64,000 nucleotides of DNA from a virus. Below, piece by piece: positions 30,291-39,092 of this stretch (positions are counted from its first letter, which is position 1; every line of letters begins with the position of its first letter). The notes beneath the pieces are model-generated. The model worked only from the letters and a program-made list of their open reading frames with translations. It made no database searches and was not told the DNA's origin. Location of the stretch: IMG/VR virus record IMGVR_UViG_3300041411_000129, positions 1 through 64,000 of that record; one strand, given 5' to 3'. The translations under genes were made by a program, and so were the position numbers.

Positions 30291-31250
30291 TTAAGGTGTC
30301 CGAGTGTATTCAACCAAGATGGCGCCACAGTAAGCCAACGAGTTGTTAGCAAACGTCACTGGGAAGGAAGCCTTAGCCCCTACCGCAATAGTAGGCATCG
30401 CAGTTGGTTTAATATCAGTCGCTGCAATCACACATCCCATTTGCGCTGAAAGTAACGCAGCGAGTTGTGTCATGTTAGCGTAGCCTGGTCCACCGAACTT
30501 AACAGGGCGTCTGAAGGTCAATGGCCACGATCTGCGACCGTAGTAGACCGTTAGTGCCCCGATGTATGGAACGCCGTTGAACGTCAACAGGAGCGCTGTG
30601 TTGTCACCGGCATCCTGAGGTCCATTCTCAGATACCTGAGAGATGGTAAACATGTTCGATTGGATCGGCTCTGCCAACGAGGCAGCATTCATCAAGTTCA
30701 GGTGGGTAGCAATCTGATTCTTGATGTTAAGGCTAATGAATGCATCGGTGTGAGACAACGTCAGCGTATTAACCAGAATGCGGCCAGCGATCTCAAGACC
30801 CAGACGGGCAATCACGCAATCAATTTCACCTACCCACCGATACGAGTCGGCGGCTGAGATTACTGCGACTGTACCTAACTGATCGTAGCTGTCTTCAACG
30901 AAGTCAGTTTCACCGATTGGAATCCTGTACGGCCAGAAGAGATTACCCATCAAGTCTTTTGGAGTCGATGGTATCTCAGCCGCTACAGATAGATTCACCC
31001 CAGACAAGAAAGCTGGCAGGCTAAGCCGTTGGTATTCGAATGTGAACGTACCCACTCGATCCCACAGACTAACCGGAGCCTTACTCTTGTCGATCGACAC
31101 CTTAACGCTGGTATTGACACCGCCAAGCGATACAGGTGCTTCTATCTTCAGATGTGTGGCTTTGAGGGGAGCTTTTAACTTCTCCCCAATTTGAGCCCTC
31201 AACGCATCGAGTGGATGCATCTTCAAGAGTGTTTCTGGTGCAATGCTCAT
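30291..31250 (-). CDS. YxR-family virion protein with two domain-A-like units
   Basis: The product has 319 residues. The first unit has 'NTSVKVSIDKSKAPVSLWDR' and 'FEYQRLSLPAFLSGVNL' (Y-Q-R), then 'DSYRWVGEIDCVI'. The second unit is not the usual HYN domain. It again contains 'NTALLLTFNGVPYIGALTVY' with 'YYGRRSWPLTFRRPVKFGGP' (Y-x-R-R), then 'MGCVIAATDIKPTAMPTI' and 'NSLAYCGAILVEYTRTP'. This member therefore looks like a tandem A-A arrangement, different from the A-B plan of its relatives. Confidence 0.8.
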   Translation of the reverse strand: MSIAPETLLKMHPLDALRAQIGEKLKAPLKATHLKIEAPVSLGGVNTSVKVSIDKSKAPVSLWDRVGTFTFEYQRLSLPAFLSGVNLSVAAEIPSTPKDLMGNLFWPYRIPIGETDFVEDSYDQLGTVAVISAADSYRWVGEIDCVIARLGLEIAGRILVNTLTLSHTDAFISLNIKNQIATHLNLMNAASLAEPIQSNMFTISQVSENGPQDAGDNTALLLTFNGVPYIGALTVYYGRRSWPLTFRRPVKFGGPGYANMTQLAALLSAQMGCVIAATDIKPTAMPTIAVGAKASFPVTFANNSLAYCGAILVEYTRTP

Positions 31251-31260
31251 GAGTGCATCC

Positions 31261-33489
31261 TTAGATACCCAGGAAGTTCTTTCTACGCGCTTCGGTCAGG
31301 AGTTCATATCCGACGAGACTATCGTCGATGATCAGACTACCCAGCGGTTGGTCAGGGATCGGAAGATACCCAACAACATCCGTCTGAACAATCTCGCTGA
31401 TGTCAGTCTGAGGACTTTCAATCAACGTCATTCTTGGAAGCGGCATGTCGATCTGTTGTTTCAGCTCGATGCTACCTACAAGCTTGATACCAACGTCAGC
31501 AGGGACCTTAGCCATTACCCGTAGGTCTCTGGCGGTCATGTTGACTTTCGGATACGGCATCAACTGCTGCATGTACATCTTGCCGTTTTCATGAAGATTC
31601 ATGATAGTAGGCAGAGGGTTCTCTACGTCGTAGTAACTGTCGGACCATTCTTTAGGAACGGAAAGCTTTGGGAACTTACCATCAACAATCTTAATAGGAC
31701 TGTCGTTGATCTGACCGATGTATTGAACCGTGTACGAAGACAGCGCTGTCATGACGCGAAGCATCGCAGAGTGGACTTCACGCACCCGCGTTGCGTTAGA
31801 AAGATTACTACCTGTAGCTGTGTTGAAGATCTGGTCAGCCATCATGGAGAATTCGAGATCCCCCATTCCGGTAATGTCGATGCCGACACTATTCAACCAG
31901 TTGTCGTAGTTCATCTCACCCGCAAGGTCAATGCGGATGTCCATGTAGCAATGGTCGATGATCGTGTGCAGCTCACCTTCGGCTTTGTAGTCGCCGTTGT
32001 AGTTCCGCATGTCACGATGATGCAACATCAAAGCTTGAATTTCTTTACAGGTGTCGCGGAATGCTTCGATGCTGACGTACGTACCGATCTGCACCTGAGT
32101 ATCCAGAATGTAGTCGATGTAGTATTCAGGCACCTTCTTACGCGTTGTCATGCTCATCAACCTTTCCTTGGTAGGCAAAGGGATACGACGAACACGACGA
32201 GCGTTCACGATCGGAACATGAGAAAGCTTCTGACCGATAGAACGGTTGTAGGCGTAGAGGTAGAAAATAAAGGCATTCTTAACCGAGAGACGGTAGAGAT
32301 CACCGTTTGCAGGGTTAGTGAACACGACCACTGAATTAAAGCGTTTGTAATGCGCCAAGTAAATCCAATGGTTGAGCAACACCTCTGTCAGCGTGAATGG
32401 CTCAGCATCAGTCCGGTCAACCACGTTCGATTCGAGTACCTTGGTCTTAAGCCGGTTGCCCTTGAACTTGTTCATCTCAGCGAAGACATCTTCTACGACG
32501 TCGTCCTGAATAACGATGTTGTCACGAGCGAGCGGAGTCTCGAGTTCAAGAAGTTCCTGAGGACTCTTAACACTGCTACCCATCGCAGGCTCAATGCCGT
32601 TAATGGTCTTACGAACGAATACAACCAGTGGCTTCAGATCAATCGTCAGCCTTTCGTAGTCGTGCTCAAGATCGTAGCCTGCCAACGAGAAGCCGCGGTC
32701 AGTCAGATACTTCTGAGTAATCAGATCGAACGTCTCGCCACGACCGAGGTTCAAGTTCAAGTAACGGATGTTCCGGTACGTAAACAGTTTCTGCTTCAGC
32801 GTCATGAGATCGAACTCATCACCTACAGCTTGGTTAAAGCTGCTGATGTATTGACGCAGGTGGTAACTGTGGGCCTGATCCGTTTTGCAGACAGCCTTAC
32901 GACTGTTCAATACCACTTGAGTCAGGCGGGTATAAAGGATACCTAAGAACGCTGGATAGTAGAACGGCTCGAACAATGCGTAGTCCGAGTTATCCCACCG
33001 TTTAAAGCAATGGGTGATGTAACGCTGGATATCAGGAATCAACTGTTGCTCTGAGGCCTCCACCAGAGACGCGTCATACTTGAGGATAGTATGGTCAGCG
33101 GCTTGGATAGCTGTCCCTATGTCAATCGGGTTAACGATCCCGTTGATCAGCATTTGTTGATCCGGGTAAGCCGCTACCAATTCCTGATAGTAGCTGCTCC
33201 CGTAGGTGTATTCCTTTCTCGTTGCAGCGTGGATCTTTAAGTTGGCTTGTGTGAAGTCAATGATCGTGTTGTCATCGAGGGAGGTTACTTGCATCATCAC
33301 GTTACTGGAATGATACAAACCCGCGTTGTTCCTGTAGTACTTCCAGGTGTACGGATCATTGAGATCGACAGCTATCCCCGCTTTAAGTAACCGCCGGTTC
33401 ATCATGTCGGCAGTGTAGCTACTTTTAATCACGAGTGTCGCGACAAGCTTTATAATGCTTTTGATGTAAAGCCTGTAGTAGGCATTCAT
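31261..33489 (-). CDS. Large virion-type protein (742 aa), unknown
   Basis: This is the first gene of the minus block, 32 bases from the divergent portal-like gene. The N-terminus is hydrophobic and basic (MNAYYRLYIKSIIKLVATLV), then a large globular mixed protein. It contains several aromatic-rich helical segments ('HCFKRWDNSDYALFEPFYYP', 'HQWIYLAHYKRF'-like stretches) and a C-terminal third with beta character ('VPADVGIKLVGSIELKQQID'). No ATPase, protease or polymerase motif was found. Size and position next to the portal suggest a head or neck virion protein, which is inference. A start 29 codons later has no ribosome site, so the first ATG (GGGGTAAG upstream) is kept. Confidence 0.75.
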   Translation of the reverse strand: MNAYYRLYIKSIIKLVATLVIKSSYTADMMNRRLLKAGIAVDLNDPYTWKYYRNNAGLYHSSNVMMQVTSLDDNTIIDFTQANLKIHAATRKEYTYGSSYYQELVAAYPDQQMLINGIVNPIDIGTAIQAADHTILKYDASLVEASEQQLIPDIQRYITHCFKRWDNSDYALFEPFYYPAFLGILYTRLTQVVLNSRKAVCKTDQAHSYHLRQYISSFNQAVGDEFDLMTLKQKLFTYRNIRYLNLNLGRGETFDLITQKYLTDRGFSLAGYDLEHDYERLTIDLKPLVVFVRKTINGIEPAMGSSVKSPQELLELETPLARDNIVIQDDVVEDVFAEMNKFKGNRLKTKVLESNVVDRTDAEPFTLTEVLLNHWIYLAHYKRFNSVVVFTNPANGDLYRLSVKNAFIFYLYAYNRSIGQKLSHVPIVNARRVRRIPLPTKERLMSMTTRKKVPEYYIDYILDTQVQIGTYVSIEAFRDTCKEIQALMLHHRDMRNYNGDYKAEGELHTIIDHCYMDIRIDLAGEMNYDNWLNSVGIDITGMGDLEFSMMADQIFNTATGSNLSNATRVREVHSAMLRVMTALSSYTVQYIGQINDSPIKIVDGKFPKLSVPKEWSDSYYDVENPLPTIMNLHENGKMYMQQLMPYPKVNMTARDLRVMAKVPADVGIKLVGSIELKQQIDMPLPRMTLIESPQTDISEIVQTDVVGYLPIPDQPLGSLIIDDSLVGYELLTEARRKNFLGI

Positions 33490-33521
33490 GACTTACCCCG
33501 ATCTTAGTAGGAGAGGATTAA

Positions 33522-36380
33522 ATGGCAGCAGATGACGAACGCGCGCAGAAGAAAGTCTCGCAGTTCAGGAATTTAAGTAAGGCTGATGAACGCGTTCTTG
33601 GTCGTCTGGTCACTGACCGTACCGATCCGAACCGCGGTAAACTCAAGGATGTCGATCTCAGTGCCGTGGGGGCCGTAACACGCCGCACACTTCGTGACGC
33701 CACTGACATTCGTAACATCTTCCAAGTTCAGCCGGACTTGAACATTGCTCGAGAAATCCTGGTCAGCGCTGTGGTATCGCCAGGCGATCTATCGTCGACC
33801 ACATTGATCTTCAGTAGCAAGATCGACGGCAAAGAAACGGCGCTCACAGCCCAGATGGTGGATGTCATCGAGAAATTCTTCATTACTGAGAAGAACCTCG
33901 ACAAGAAGATCACCGGCTGGATTGATGATGCATTGGTTTGGTCGGGCGCACACCCAATCATGATTATCCCCGAGGCTTCTATCGATCGGATGATCAACGG
34001 CGCTCAATCGGCCAGTATGGAGTCCGTGGCTAGCTTTGACGGCGAATGGATGAATGGCTGGTATAAGCCAAAAGGCATCCTCGGTCTGGCTCTACCGACA
34101 GCAAAGGGCATCGACTACGTCAGCTTGGAGTCAAGCCAACGGAGGATAAACACCACGGATATGGCGGATTATCATACCATCAAGATGATGGGTGATACTA
34201 AAGAAACAAAGGGTAAGAAGATCTCTCTCCCTATCCGCGTTACCGACAACTTGGCAGCATTCCGTATGCCGGCCGTGATGGAAGCCAAACGCACCAAGAT
34301 GCGCGAATCGGTTTACGGTAACCCTTCGATGGAATCCCGTCGCCGCCGTCGGGCTCAGCGTGAAGCTGATGCTTCTCAGAATGCTAATGGTGAAGGCACA
34401 GGTGTTGGCAAGAAAGCTGCTCAATCTCCGGGCGCAGTTCACAGCCAGTTCTTCAAACCCCCACAGGGAATGAAGCGTAGCCGCCTTGAGGTCGTGCCTA
34501 CTCGTAAGCAGGTTGGTGGCGAAGCCATCGGTCACCCTCTTGAGTATCACCTCGCTATCGAAGCTGTGATGCCTATCTGTGTTCCGGGTGACCCAACCAA
34601 CATCGTTGGGTATTTGGTAGCTCAGGATCAGAATGGATTCCCGCTATCATTCTCACGGCGGGTGGATTATTACAGCGACATTCGTCGCGGTGCAATGGGT
34701 GGTGATCAGGTTGGCTCCAGTAGCCAAGTCTCTGGTGAGTTGCTCAACATGGCAAACGAAACCCTCAACGGGGGTATCTCGAATGCCAGTGATGCATTGA
34801 TCGACCGTTTGGTTCAGTTGCACGGTGAGGTGGTTGAACACGACATCATCGCTCGGATCTCTTCTGGTCTGCTCGGTGGTGAAGTTGAAATCGCTCGTAG
34901 CGAGCACATCGACAAGTTGATGTTTGCACGTACCATGAAGAACCAGCAAACCATCCTGCTGTACGTTCCTGCTGAGCTCATGATCTACATGTGCTTCGAT
35001 GTGAACGAGTATGGTGTTGGTAAATCGATCCTTGACGACGCTAAGGCGTTGGCAGCAATGCGTGCAACTCTGCTCGTAGCCAACATCATCGGCGCTGTGA
35101 AGAACGCGATTCCTGGTAAAGACATCAACATCACGTTGGACGCTAAGGACGGTGACCCGGTTGGTACGGTTACATTCCTGTCGAACGAAGCGATGGCGCT
35201 GTCGTATCACCAGTTCCCAACTGGTATCATCAGTGTTCAAGGTTTGGCTGAACAACTTCAGATGTCGGGTTACTCGGTTAACGTAACGGGCCACCCTGCT
35301 TATCCTGAAGTATCGACCACCATTACCCCGCGTGAAAGCAACTACGTGCCTGTTGACACCGACCTGCTGAACTCGCTGCGTAGTGACCTGCATCGGGTGT
35401 TCTCTCTGACGCCTGAGATGGTCGATGGCGTGAATGAGCCTGACTTTGCTACGACGGTGGTGGCTAACCACTTGATGCTCCTGAAACGCGTCATGGTGCT
35501 TCAGAACATCGCTAACCCACAGATCACTGACTACGTACGTGTGTTCACGTATAACTCGGGGATTCTGCTGGAACAGCTGATGGACATCATTGATAACAAC
35601 GAGAAGCTCATCCCTGATGAGTACAAGGAAGATCCTGAGGCTTTCCTCGAGGCTTTCCTGAACTCACTCGTCGTTAACCTGCCAGCGCCTAGCACTGACA
35701 ACCTGACCAAACAGATCGAGTTGTACACCAAGTATTCGGAAGCTCTGGATCTCCTCCTACCAGCCTACGTTACCGAAGAGTACTTCCACGGTTACACCAG
35801 CGACACGGTCAAAGAAGCAATCCCAACAGTCATCGCATCGCTCAAGGGTATCGAGCTGCGTCGTTGGATGCGTGAACGTGGGTTCTTCCGTGAGTTGGAT
35901 ATCTTCGTCAACACTGAAGATGGCAGCCCACTGATGAACCTCAACGAAGAAATGAAGCAGCACGTTGCAGCGTTGAACGCTGGTCTGGGTGATTACATCA
36001 AGATCGTGGCTGAAGATGCTTATAAGCATCGTAAGGATCAGGAACGTCTGAAGAAGCTTGACCAGAAAGTGAAAGACGCCATGGCGGAACTTGGTCAGGA
36101 TGAACCAGAGCCAGAACCTGACTTCGATGCAGAAGCTCCAGTGCCGGACATTACCGATCCTGATGCAGAAGAACCAGCAGCTGAAGATGAGCTGTCTCTG
36201 GACGAACCTGCACCGGAAGAGGAAGCTCCGGCTGAAGAAGAGAAGCCTGAAGATGCTGAAGAAACTCCTGAAGAGGAGAAACCAGTGGAAGAAGAGGCTC
36301 CTGTAGAAGAACCTGTTGAAGATGAACCAACTGATGGTAAGCCTGCGGCCCCTGAAGATGAGTTCAAGCTTGACTTGTAA
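33522..36380 (+). CDS. Probable portal protein
   Basis: A 952-residue protein with AGGAGAGG before the start. The opening 'DIRNIFQVQPDLNIAREILV' followed by 'SAVVSPGDLSSTTLIF' and 'EKFFITEKNLDKKITGWIDD' matches the layout of large portal proteins of jumbo and T4-like phages: N-terminal wing with alternating helices, a central 'MKNQQTILLYVPAELMIYMC' and 'KALAAMRATLLVANIIGAVK' (stem/crown region) and 'YNSGILLEQLMDIIDNNEKL'. Residues about 860-945 are an acidic Glu/Pro/Asp tail, perhaps disordered and possibly cleaved or charge-masking during assembly. It would form the dodecameric DNA gate at one capsid vertex. Confidence is limited because the call rests on pattern memory. Confidence 0.55.
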   Translation: MAADDERAQKKVSQFRNLSKADERVLGRLVTDRTDPNRGKLKDVDLSAVGAVTRRTLRDATDIRNIFQVQPDLNIAREILVSAVVSPGDLSSTTLIFSSKIDGKETALTAQMVDVIEKFFITEKNLDKKITGWIDDALVWSGAHPIMIIPEASIDRMINGAQSASMESVASFDGEWMNGWYKPKGILGLALPTAKGIDYVSLESSQRRINTTDMADYHTIKMMGDTKETKGKKISLPIRVTDNLAAFRMPAVMEAKRTKMRESVYGNPSMESRRRRRAQREADASQNANGEGTGVGKKAAQSPGAVHSQFFKPPQGMKRSRLEVVPTRKQVGGEAIGHPLEYHLAIEAVMPICVPGDPTNIVGYLVAQDQNGFPLSFSRRVDYYSDIRRGAMGGDQVGSSSQVSGELLNMANETLNGGISNASDALIDRLVQLHGEVVEHDIIARISSGLLGGEVEIARSEHIDKLMFARTMKNQQTILLYVPAELMIYMCFDVNEYGVGKSILDDAKALAAMRATLLVANIIGAVKNAIPGKDINITLDAKDGDPVGTVTFLSNEAMALSYHQFPTGIISVQGLAEQLQMSGYSVNVTGHPAYPEVSTTITPRESNYVPVDTDLLNSLRSDLHRVFSLTPEMVDGVNEPDFATTVVANHLMLLKRVMVLQNIANPQITDYVRVFTYNSGILLEQLMDIIDNNEKLIPDEYKEDPEAFLEAFLNSLVVNLPAPSTDNLTKQIELYTKYSEALDLLLPAYVTEEYFHGYTSDTVKEAIPTVIASLKGIELRRWMRERGFFRELDIFVNTEDGSPLMNLNEEMKQHVAALNAGLGDYIKIVAEDAYKHRKDQERLKKLDQKVKDAMAELGQDEPEPEPDFDAEAPVPDITDPDAEEPAAEDELSLDEPAPEEEAPAEEEKPEDAEETPEEEKPVEEEAPVEEPVEDEPTDGKPAAPEDEFKLDL

Positions 36381-36389
36381 GTGATTGGG

Positions 36390-36418
36390 GTGGACAGGAT
36401 CTTAATGGTCCTGTCCAC
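36390..36418 (+). other. Hairpin after the portal-like gene
   Basis: GTGGACAGGA-tcttaatgg-TCCTGTCCAC is a perfect 10-bp stem followed by TTCGCTTTATG. The T's are scattered, so termination is possible but weak. Confidence 0.5.
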
Positions 36419-36420
36419 TT

Positions 36421-36684
36421 CGCTTTATGCTGCGTGTTAATTATTCACTATCACACTTGCTTTTATGTTAAAGAGCTTTCTTCCTTATTCTAGAGGAGAC
36501 GTAGTAACCTAGACTAGAAGTCTAGGGGACGAAGTCGACGATGGACTAACGTGAAGGAGTCGTAGACGACTGAACCTCTCTAGTTCTTTACTAGGGAAGG
36601 GGAGGGGGCTTTTTGCTGTATAGTCAAATTTACTTGGGTGATACATTACAAATCCGATAAGCAATCCCCCGAGGAAACAACATC
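36421..36684 (+). other. Non-coding stretch with several stems; possible structured RNA
   Basis: There is no good frame in the 304 bases between the portal-like gene and the next start. After an AT-rich 60 bases, the part from about 36482 to 36605 is purine-rich and repeats GACG/GTCG words. It holds CCTAGACT-AGA-AGTCTAGG (36508-36526), AGTCG-taga-CGACT (36558-36571, with the central T-A also able to pair) and CTAG-ttcttta-CTAG. It is followed by GGGGAGGGGGCTTTTT. This may be a small RNA or a regulatory leader. The final 45 bases carry an extended -10-like site and the ribosome site of the next gene. Confidence 0.4.
36639..36647 (+). promoter_or_regulatory. Extended -10-like site before 36685
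   Basis: TG-A-TACATT lies 38 bases before the start codon. ATTACAAATCCGATA, which begins inside it at 36645, is also a poor match to the 15-base motif seen elsewhere. Confidence 0.3.
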
Positions 36685-37311
36685 ATGATCAGTGGCACGA
36701 TGAGATTCGCCGTAGGCTGCGTAGTTGCTGCTGGTGGCCTCTTGGTGACTTACAAAGCAGGTATGGACCTGTACGAGAAGCATCAGCAGAACAAAGAGAT
36801 CCGCGCCTACAAAGAGGCGCTCAGAATCCACAACAGCTATTACGAGGAAGAATACAAACTACCATTAGCAGACTACATGGAACGGCTGGCTGTACCGTTT
36901 CGGTACGTCCATCGCTTTCCGTACGTTAAATGCACAAAGCCCGAGAAGTACGAAATCCTGATGTGTCCTTTCGGGGTACTCATCAATCATGACGTAGCGC
37001 TGATGCTAGCGTGCGCTATGGCGCGTAAGCAGTTCCAGTACGACTACCCTAAGGTTCTTGGCGGGGGTCCTCTGGTGTGGTCTGTAGCGCAGACGCGTTA
37101 TGTCACGCAAGACAATCTGGAAAGCGGAATGAGAGACCTGTTCCACGCCGAGTATACGGCTGAGCAGTATCTCGAACAATGCTTGCACTTCCGCAAGCAG
37201 ATGAAAGAACACAAGGGAGAACCAATCGTTCTCTTCGTCCAGAAACAATCCAAAATCATTCGCCACTTACTCAATGATGATTCATTCGAACCCGGCGAAG
37301 ACATGCTCTAA
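36685..37311 (+). CDS. Membrane-anchored protein, unknown
   Basis: The product has 208 residues and starts MISGTMRFAVGCVVAAGGLL. One N-terminal hydrophobic segment (about residues 6-23) acts as signal anchor. The rest is a soluble domain with 'YKEALRIHNSYYEEEYKLPL', 'RYVHRFPYVKCTKPEKYEIL' and 'FLHFRKQMKEHKGEPIVLFV'-like parts (actual residues LHFRKQMKEHKGEP). The ribosome site GAGGAAAC is present. It is paired with 37324 (12-base gap) and both end at a strong terminator. Not recognised. Confidence 0.7.
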   Translation: MISGTMRFAVGCVVAAGGLLVTYKAGMDLYEKHQQNKEIRAYKEALRIHNSYYEEEYKLPLADYMERLAVPFRYVHRFPYVKCTKPEKYEILMCPFGVLINHDVALMLACAMARKQFQYDYPKVLGGGPLVWSVAQTRYVTQDNLESGMRDLFHAEYTAEQYLEQCLHFRKQMKEHKGEPIVLFVQKQSKIIRHLLNDDSFEPGEDML

Positions 37312-37323
37312 AGGAGAGTAGCA

Positions 37324-37698
37324 ATGCCTGAAGTTAAAGCAACACTCAGTCCAGAAGTGGAACGTTTCCACAATAACCTCGAGTTCACCCTCGAATGCAT
37401 CACCACTCCTGAAACAGTAAAGAAGATCCTCGACGATCTGGCTGCGAAGGGCTACCATCTGGAACTGTGGCAGAAGATGGCGCATCCTCCCAGGCTTCCC
37501 GGTAACTTTGACTTCAACGAAACCTACGAACCTGAGCGAGGCGCTCCGGATGCAGACGAAGGCATCTACGCTAACCTGGGTTATTACATCGCACGATACA
37601 CCGGTCTGAGCGTCCGTGCTGATCAGGTGGCATACCTGATGGGTCAGATGCGTGAAGAGCTTCAGTACGAGTTCTTCTACCGTCCAGTAACCGCCTAA
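37324..37698 (+). CDS. Small acidic soluble protein, unknown
   Basis: The product has 124 residues, with AAAGGAGAG before the start. It is helical at both ends ('VERFHNNLEFTLECITTPET', 'ADQVAYLMGQMREELQYEFF') with a middle acidic loop ('NETYEPERGAPDADEGIYAN'). No signal or membrane segment. The last gene before the terminator at 37706. Function unknown. Confidence 0.7.
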   Translation: MPEVKATLSPEVERFHNNLEFTLECITTPETVKKILDDLAAKGYHLELWQKMAHPPRLPGNFDFNETYEPERGAPDADEGIYANLGYYIARYTGLSVRADQVAYLMGQMREELQYEFFYRPVTA

Positions 37699-37705
37699 CG
37701 GCATA

Positions 37706-37747
37706 CAGAGCGTGGGGCAACCCACGCTCTGCTTACTTCTTTTTTTT
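37706..37747 (+). terminator. Plus-strand terminator with 8-base spacer and T8
   Basis: CAGAGCGTGGG-GCAA-CCCACGCTCTG, then CTTACTTC, eight T's and G. Stem core, loop and spacer are nearly identical to those at 16207, 21 kb away. Confidence 0.85.
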
Positions 37748-37753
37748 GTCTGA

Positions 37754-38434
37754 TTACGCCGCTTTGACGTACTTCGACTGTGCGCCTTTGGCCATCTTGT
37801 TGTTGACCTTGTGCAGACACTCTTGACGCAGGATGATACCGTCGTTGTTCACGTCCAGACCTTTGTTAGGAACGAACTGAGCATCGCCGGTTTTCCACAT
37901 GACGTACGAGTCTGGCTTACCAACAGCTACTGGCCAGATGATCGCCATGTACAGATCGCCGAGATTAGAAATCTTCTTGGCGTACGGCTTGAAGTGCAGG
38001 TAGACGTATTCCAACTGCTCGACCTGAGACATCTTCGCCAAAGCTTCGACGGTAGTGCCCAGACCGATAGCAGTAGCCTTCATGAACTGGATGAGACCAG
38101 TCGCCGAAGATACAGGACTACGGGTACTGGCCTTGAACTCCTCACCGGTTTCCCACGCCATGCAAGACATGAAGTCCTGAATCATGACAGGCGGGAGGTT
38201 GAGACGTTTGATGATCTCAGCCAGCTTGGTGAGTTCGGCTTGAGTGAACTTCGTACCCCAGAGGATCTTGTTCACACCGAATGGACGCGAGGCATCGACG
38301 GTACTTGCCTTCAGTGCGTCAAGCGCACCTTGAGACCTGTTACCCCAGATACCATCAGCGATTCCACATGGGAACCCAGCGGCATTCAGATAGCCCTGGG
38401 TCTCCATGATTACTTCTTTCAGAGTTTGTGCCAC
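37754..38434 (-). CDS. Endolysin: peptidoglycan-binding plus lytic transglycosylase/lysozyme domain
   Basis: The product has 226 residues. The N-terminal ~45 residues ('QGYLNAAGFPCGIADGIWGN' then 'RSQGALDAL') fit a PG_binding_1 module (L..G...DGxxGxxTxxAL). The C-terminal part is a goose-lysozyme/SLT-like domain: 'FMSCMAWETGEEF' gives the catalytic glutamate (E95), followed by 'SSATGLIQFMKATAIGLGTT', the G-L-I-Q-F motif, as in phiKZ gp144-type endolysins. It would cleave the glycan chain of peptidoglycan at lysis. There is no signal peptide, so it needs a holin or an equivalent. It is the last gene of the long minus-strand block that carries the fibre genes. Order (binding domain first) is typical of Gram-negative modular endolysins. 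Confidence 0.85.
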   Translation of the reverse strand: MAQTLKEVIMETQGYLNAAGFPCGIADGIWGNRSQGALDALKASTVDASRPFGVNKILWGTKFTQAELTKLAEIIKRLNLPPVMIQDFMSCMAWETGEEFKASTRSPVSSATGLIQFMKATAIGLGTTVEALAKMSQVEQLEYVYLHFKPYAKKISNLGDLYMAIIWPVAVGKPDSYVMWKTGDAQFVPNKGLDVNNDGIILRQECLHKVNNKMAKGAQSKYVKAA

Positions 38435-38445
38435 GAGGCTTCTCC

Positions 38446-39069
38446 TTAAATGGTTTTGAGATGAGACAATGCAACTTGCACTGCGTCAAACTCACCAGTC
38501 GGAAGGATGACAAGGTCAACATGCTGTTGGACCGTATCGCGGGTGTAATCGATACCGAGGTTCTGAGACGTGAGGCTCAGAGGCTGGCCAGCGACTGCGT
38601 TGAACGCCATGGTCAATTCCACAGCGTCCAATCCAGCCCACTTGGCCATGGTTTCGACGAACACCTTGCTTTGAGCCAAGATGTTTGCTTTCTCAACAGT
38701 ACCGAGCATCTCAGCCCCTGCTTCCGCGTAATGCGTGTAGTAGGAGTTAACTGCCCAGTATTCTGCCATGATCGGCGTCGCTACAAGTCCGCGGGTAAAC
38801 GTGTCGAACCACTTAGTACCGTTGGGAGCATCCAGAAGCGTCCCAGCTGCGTACTGCGCGGCGGTTTCTGGCTTACTCGAGTAAGTCATCACCTGATACT
38901 CCAACACGCCTACAGAAGCTCTAGGGCCGTTACAGACCCAGCGTGCTGCGTGGATGCGAGCGTATTGAGCCAGCCCAGGCGCTCGGTACAGAAACAGCCC
39001 ACGATCCAGCCCGGCGTACGGGTTAGTCGATTGGACATTGGTAGGAAGTTCTGGTACTGGCTGTGTCAT
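38446..39069 (-). CDS. Virion-type protein between endolysin and fibre genes
   Basis: The product has 207 residues, starting MTQPVPELPTNVQS. It contains 'GLFLYRAPGLAQYARIHAAR' and a central helical region ('PIMAEYWAVNSYYTHYAEAG', 'VFVETMAKWAGLDAVELTMA'), with a beta-like end ('QQHVDLVILPTGEFDAVQVA'). It shows no tail-fibre C-terminal signature, so it is not a member of the fibre family downstream. Spacing of 11 and 23 bases ties it to its neighbours. Unknown. Confidence 0.65.
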   Translation of the reverse strand: MTQPVPELPTNVQSTNPYAGLDRGLFLYRAPGLAQYARIHAARWVCNGPRASVGVLEYQVMTYSSKPETAAQYAAGTLLDAPNGTKWFDTFTRGLVATPIMAEYWAVNSYYTHYAEAGAEMLGTVEKANILAQSKVFVETMAKWAGLDAVELTMAFNAVAGQPLSLTSQNLGIDYTRDTVQQHVDLVILPTGEFDAVQVALSHLKTI

Positions 39070-39092
39070 CTAATCGTTTCCTTAAAGGATCA

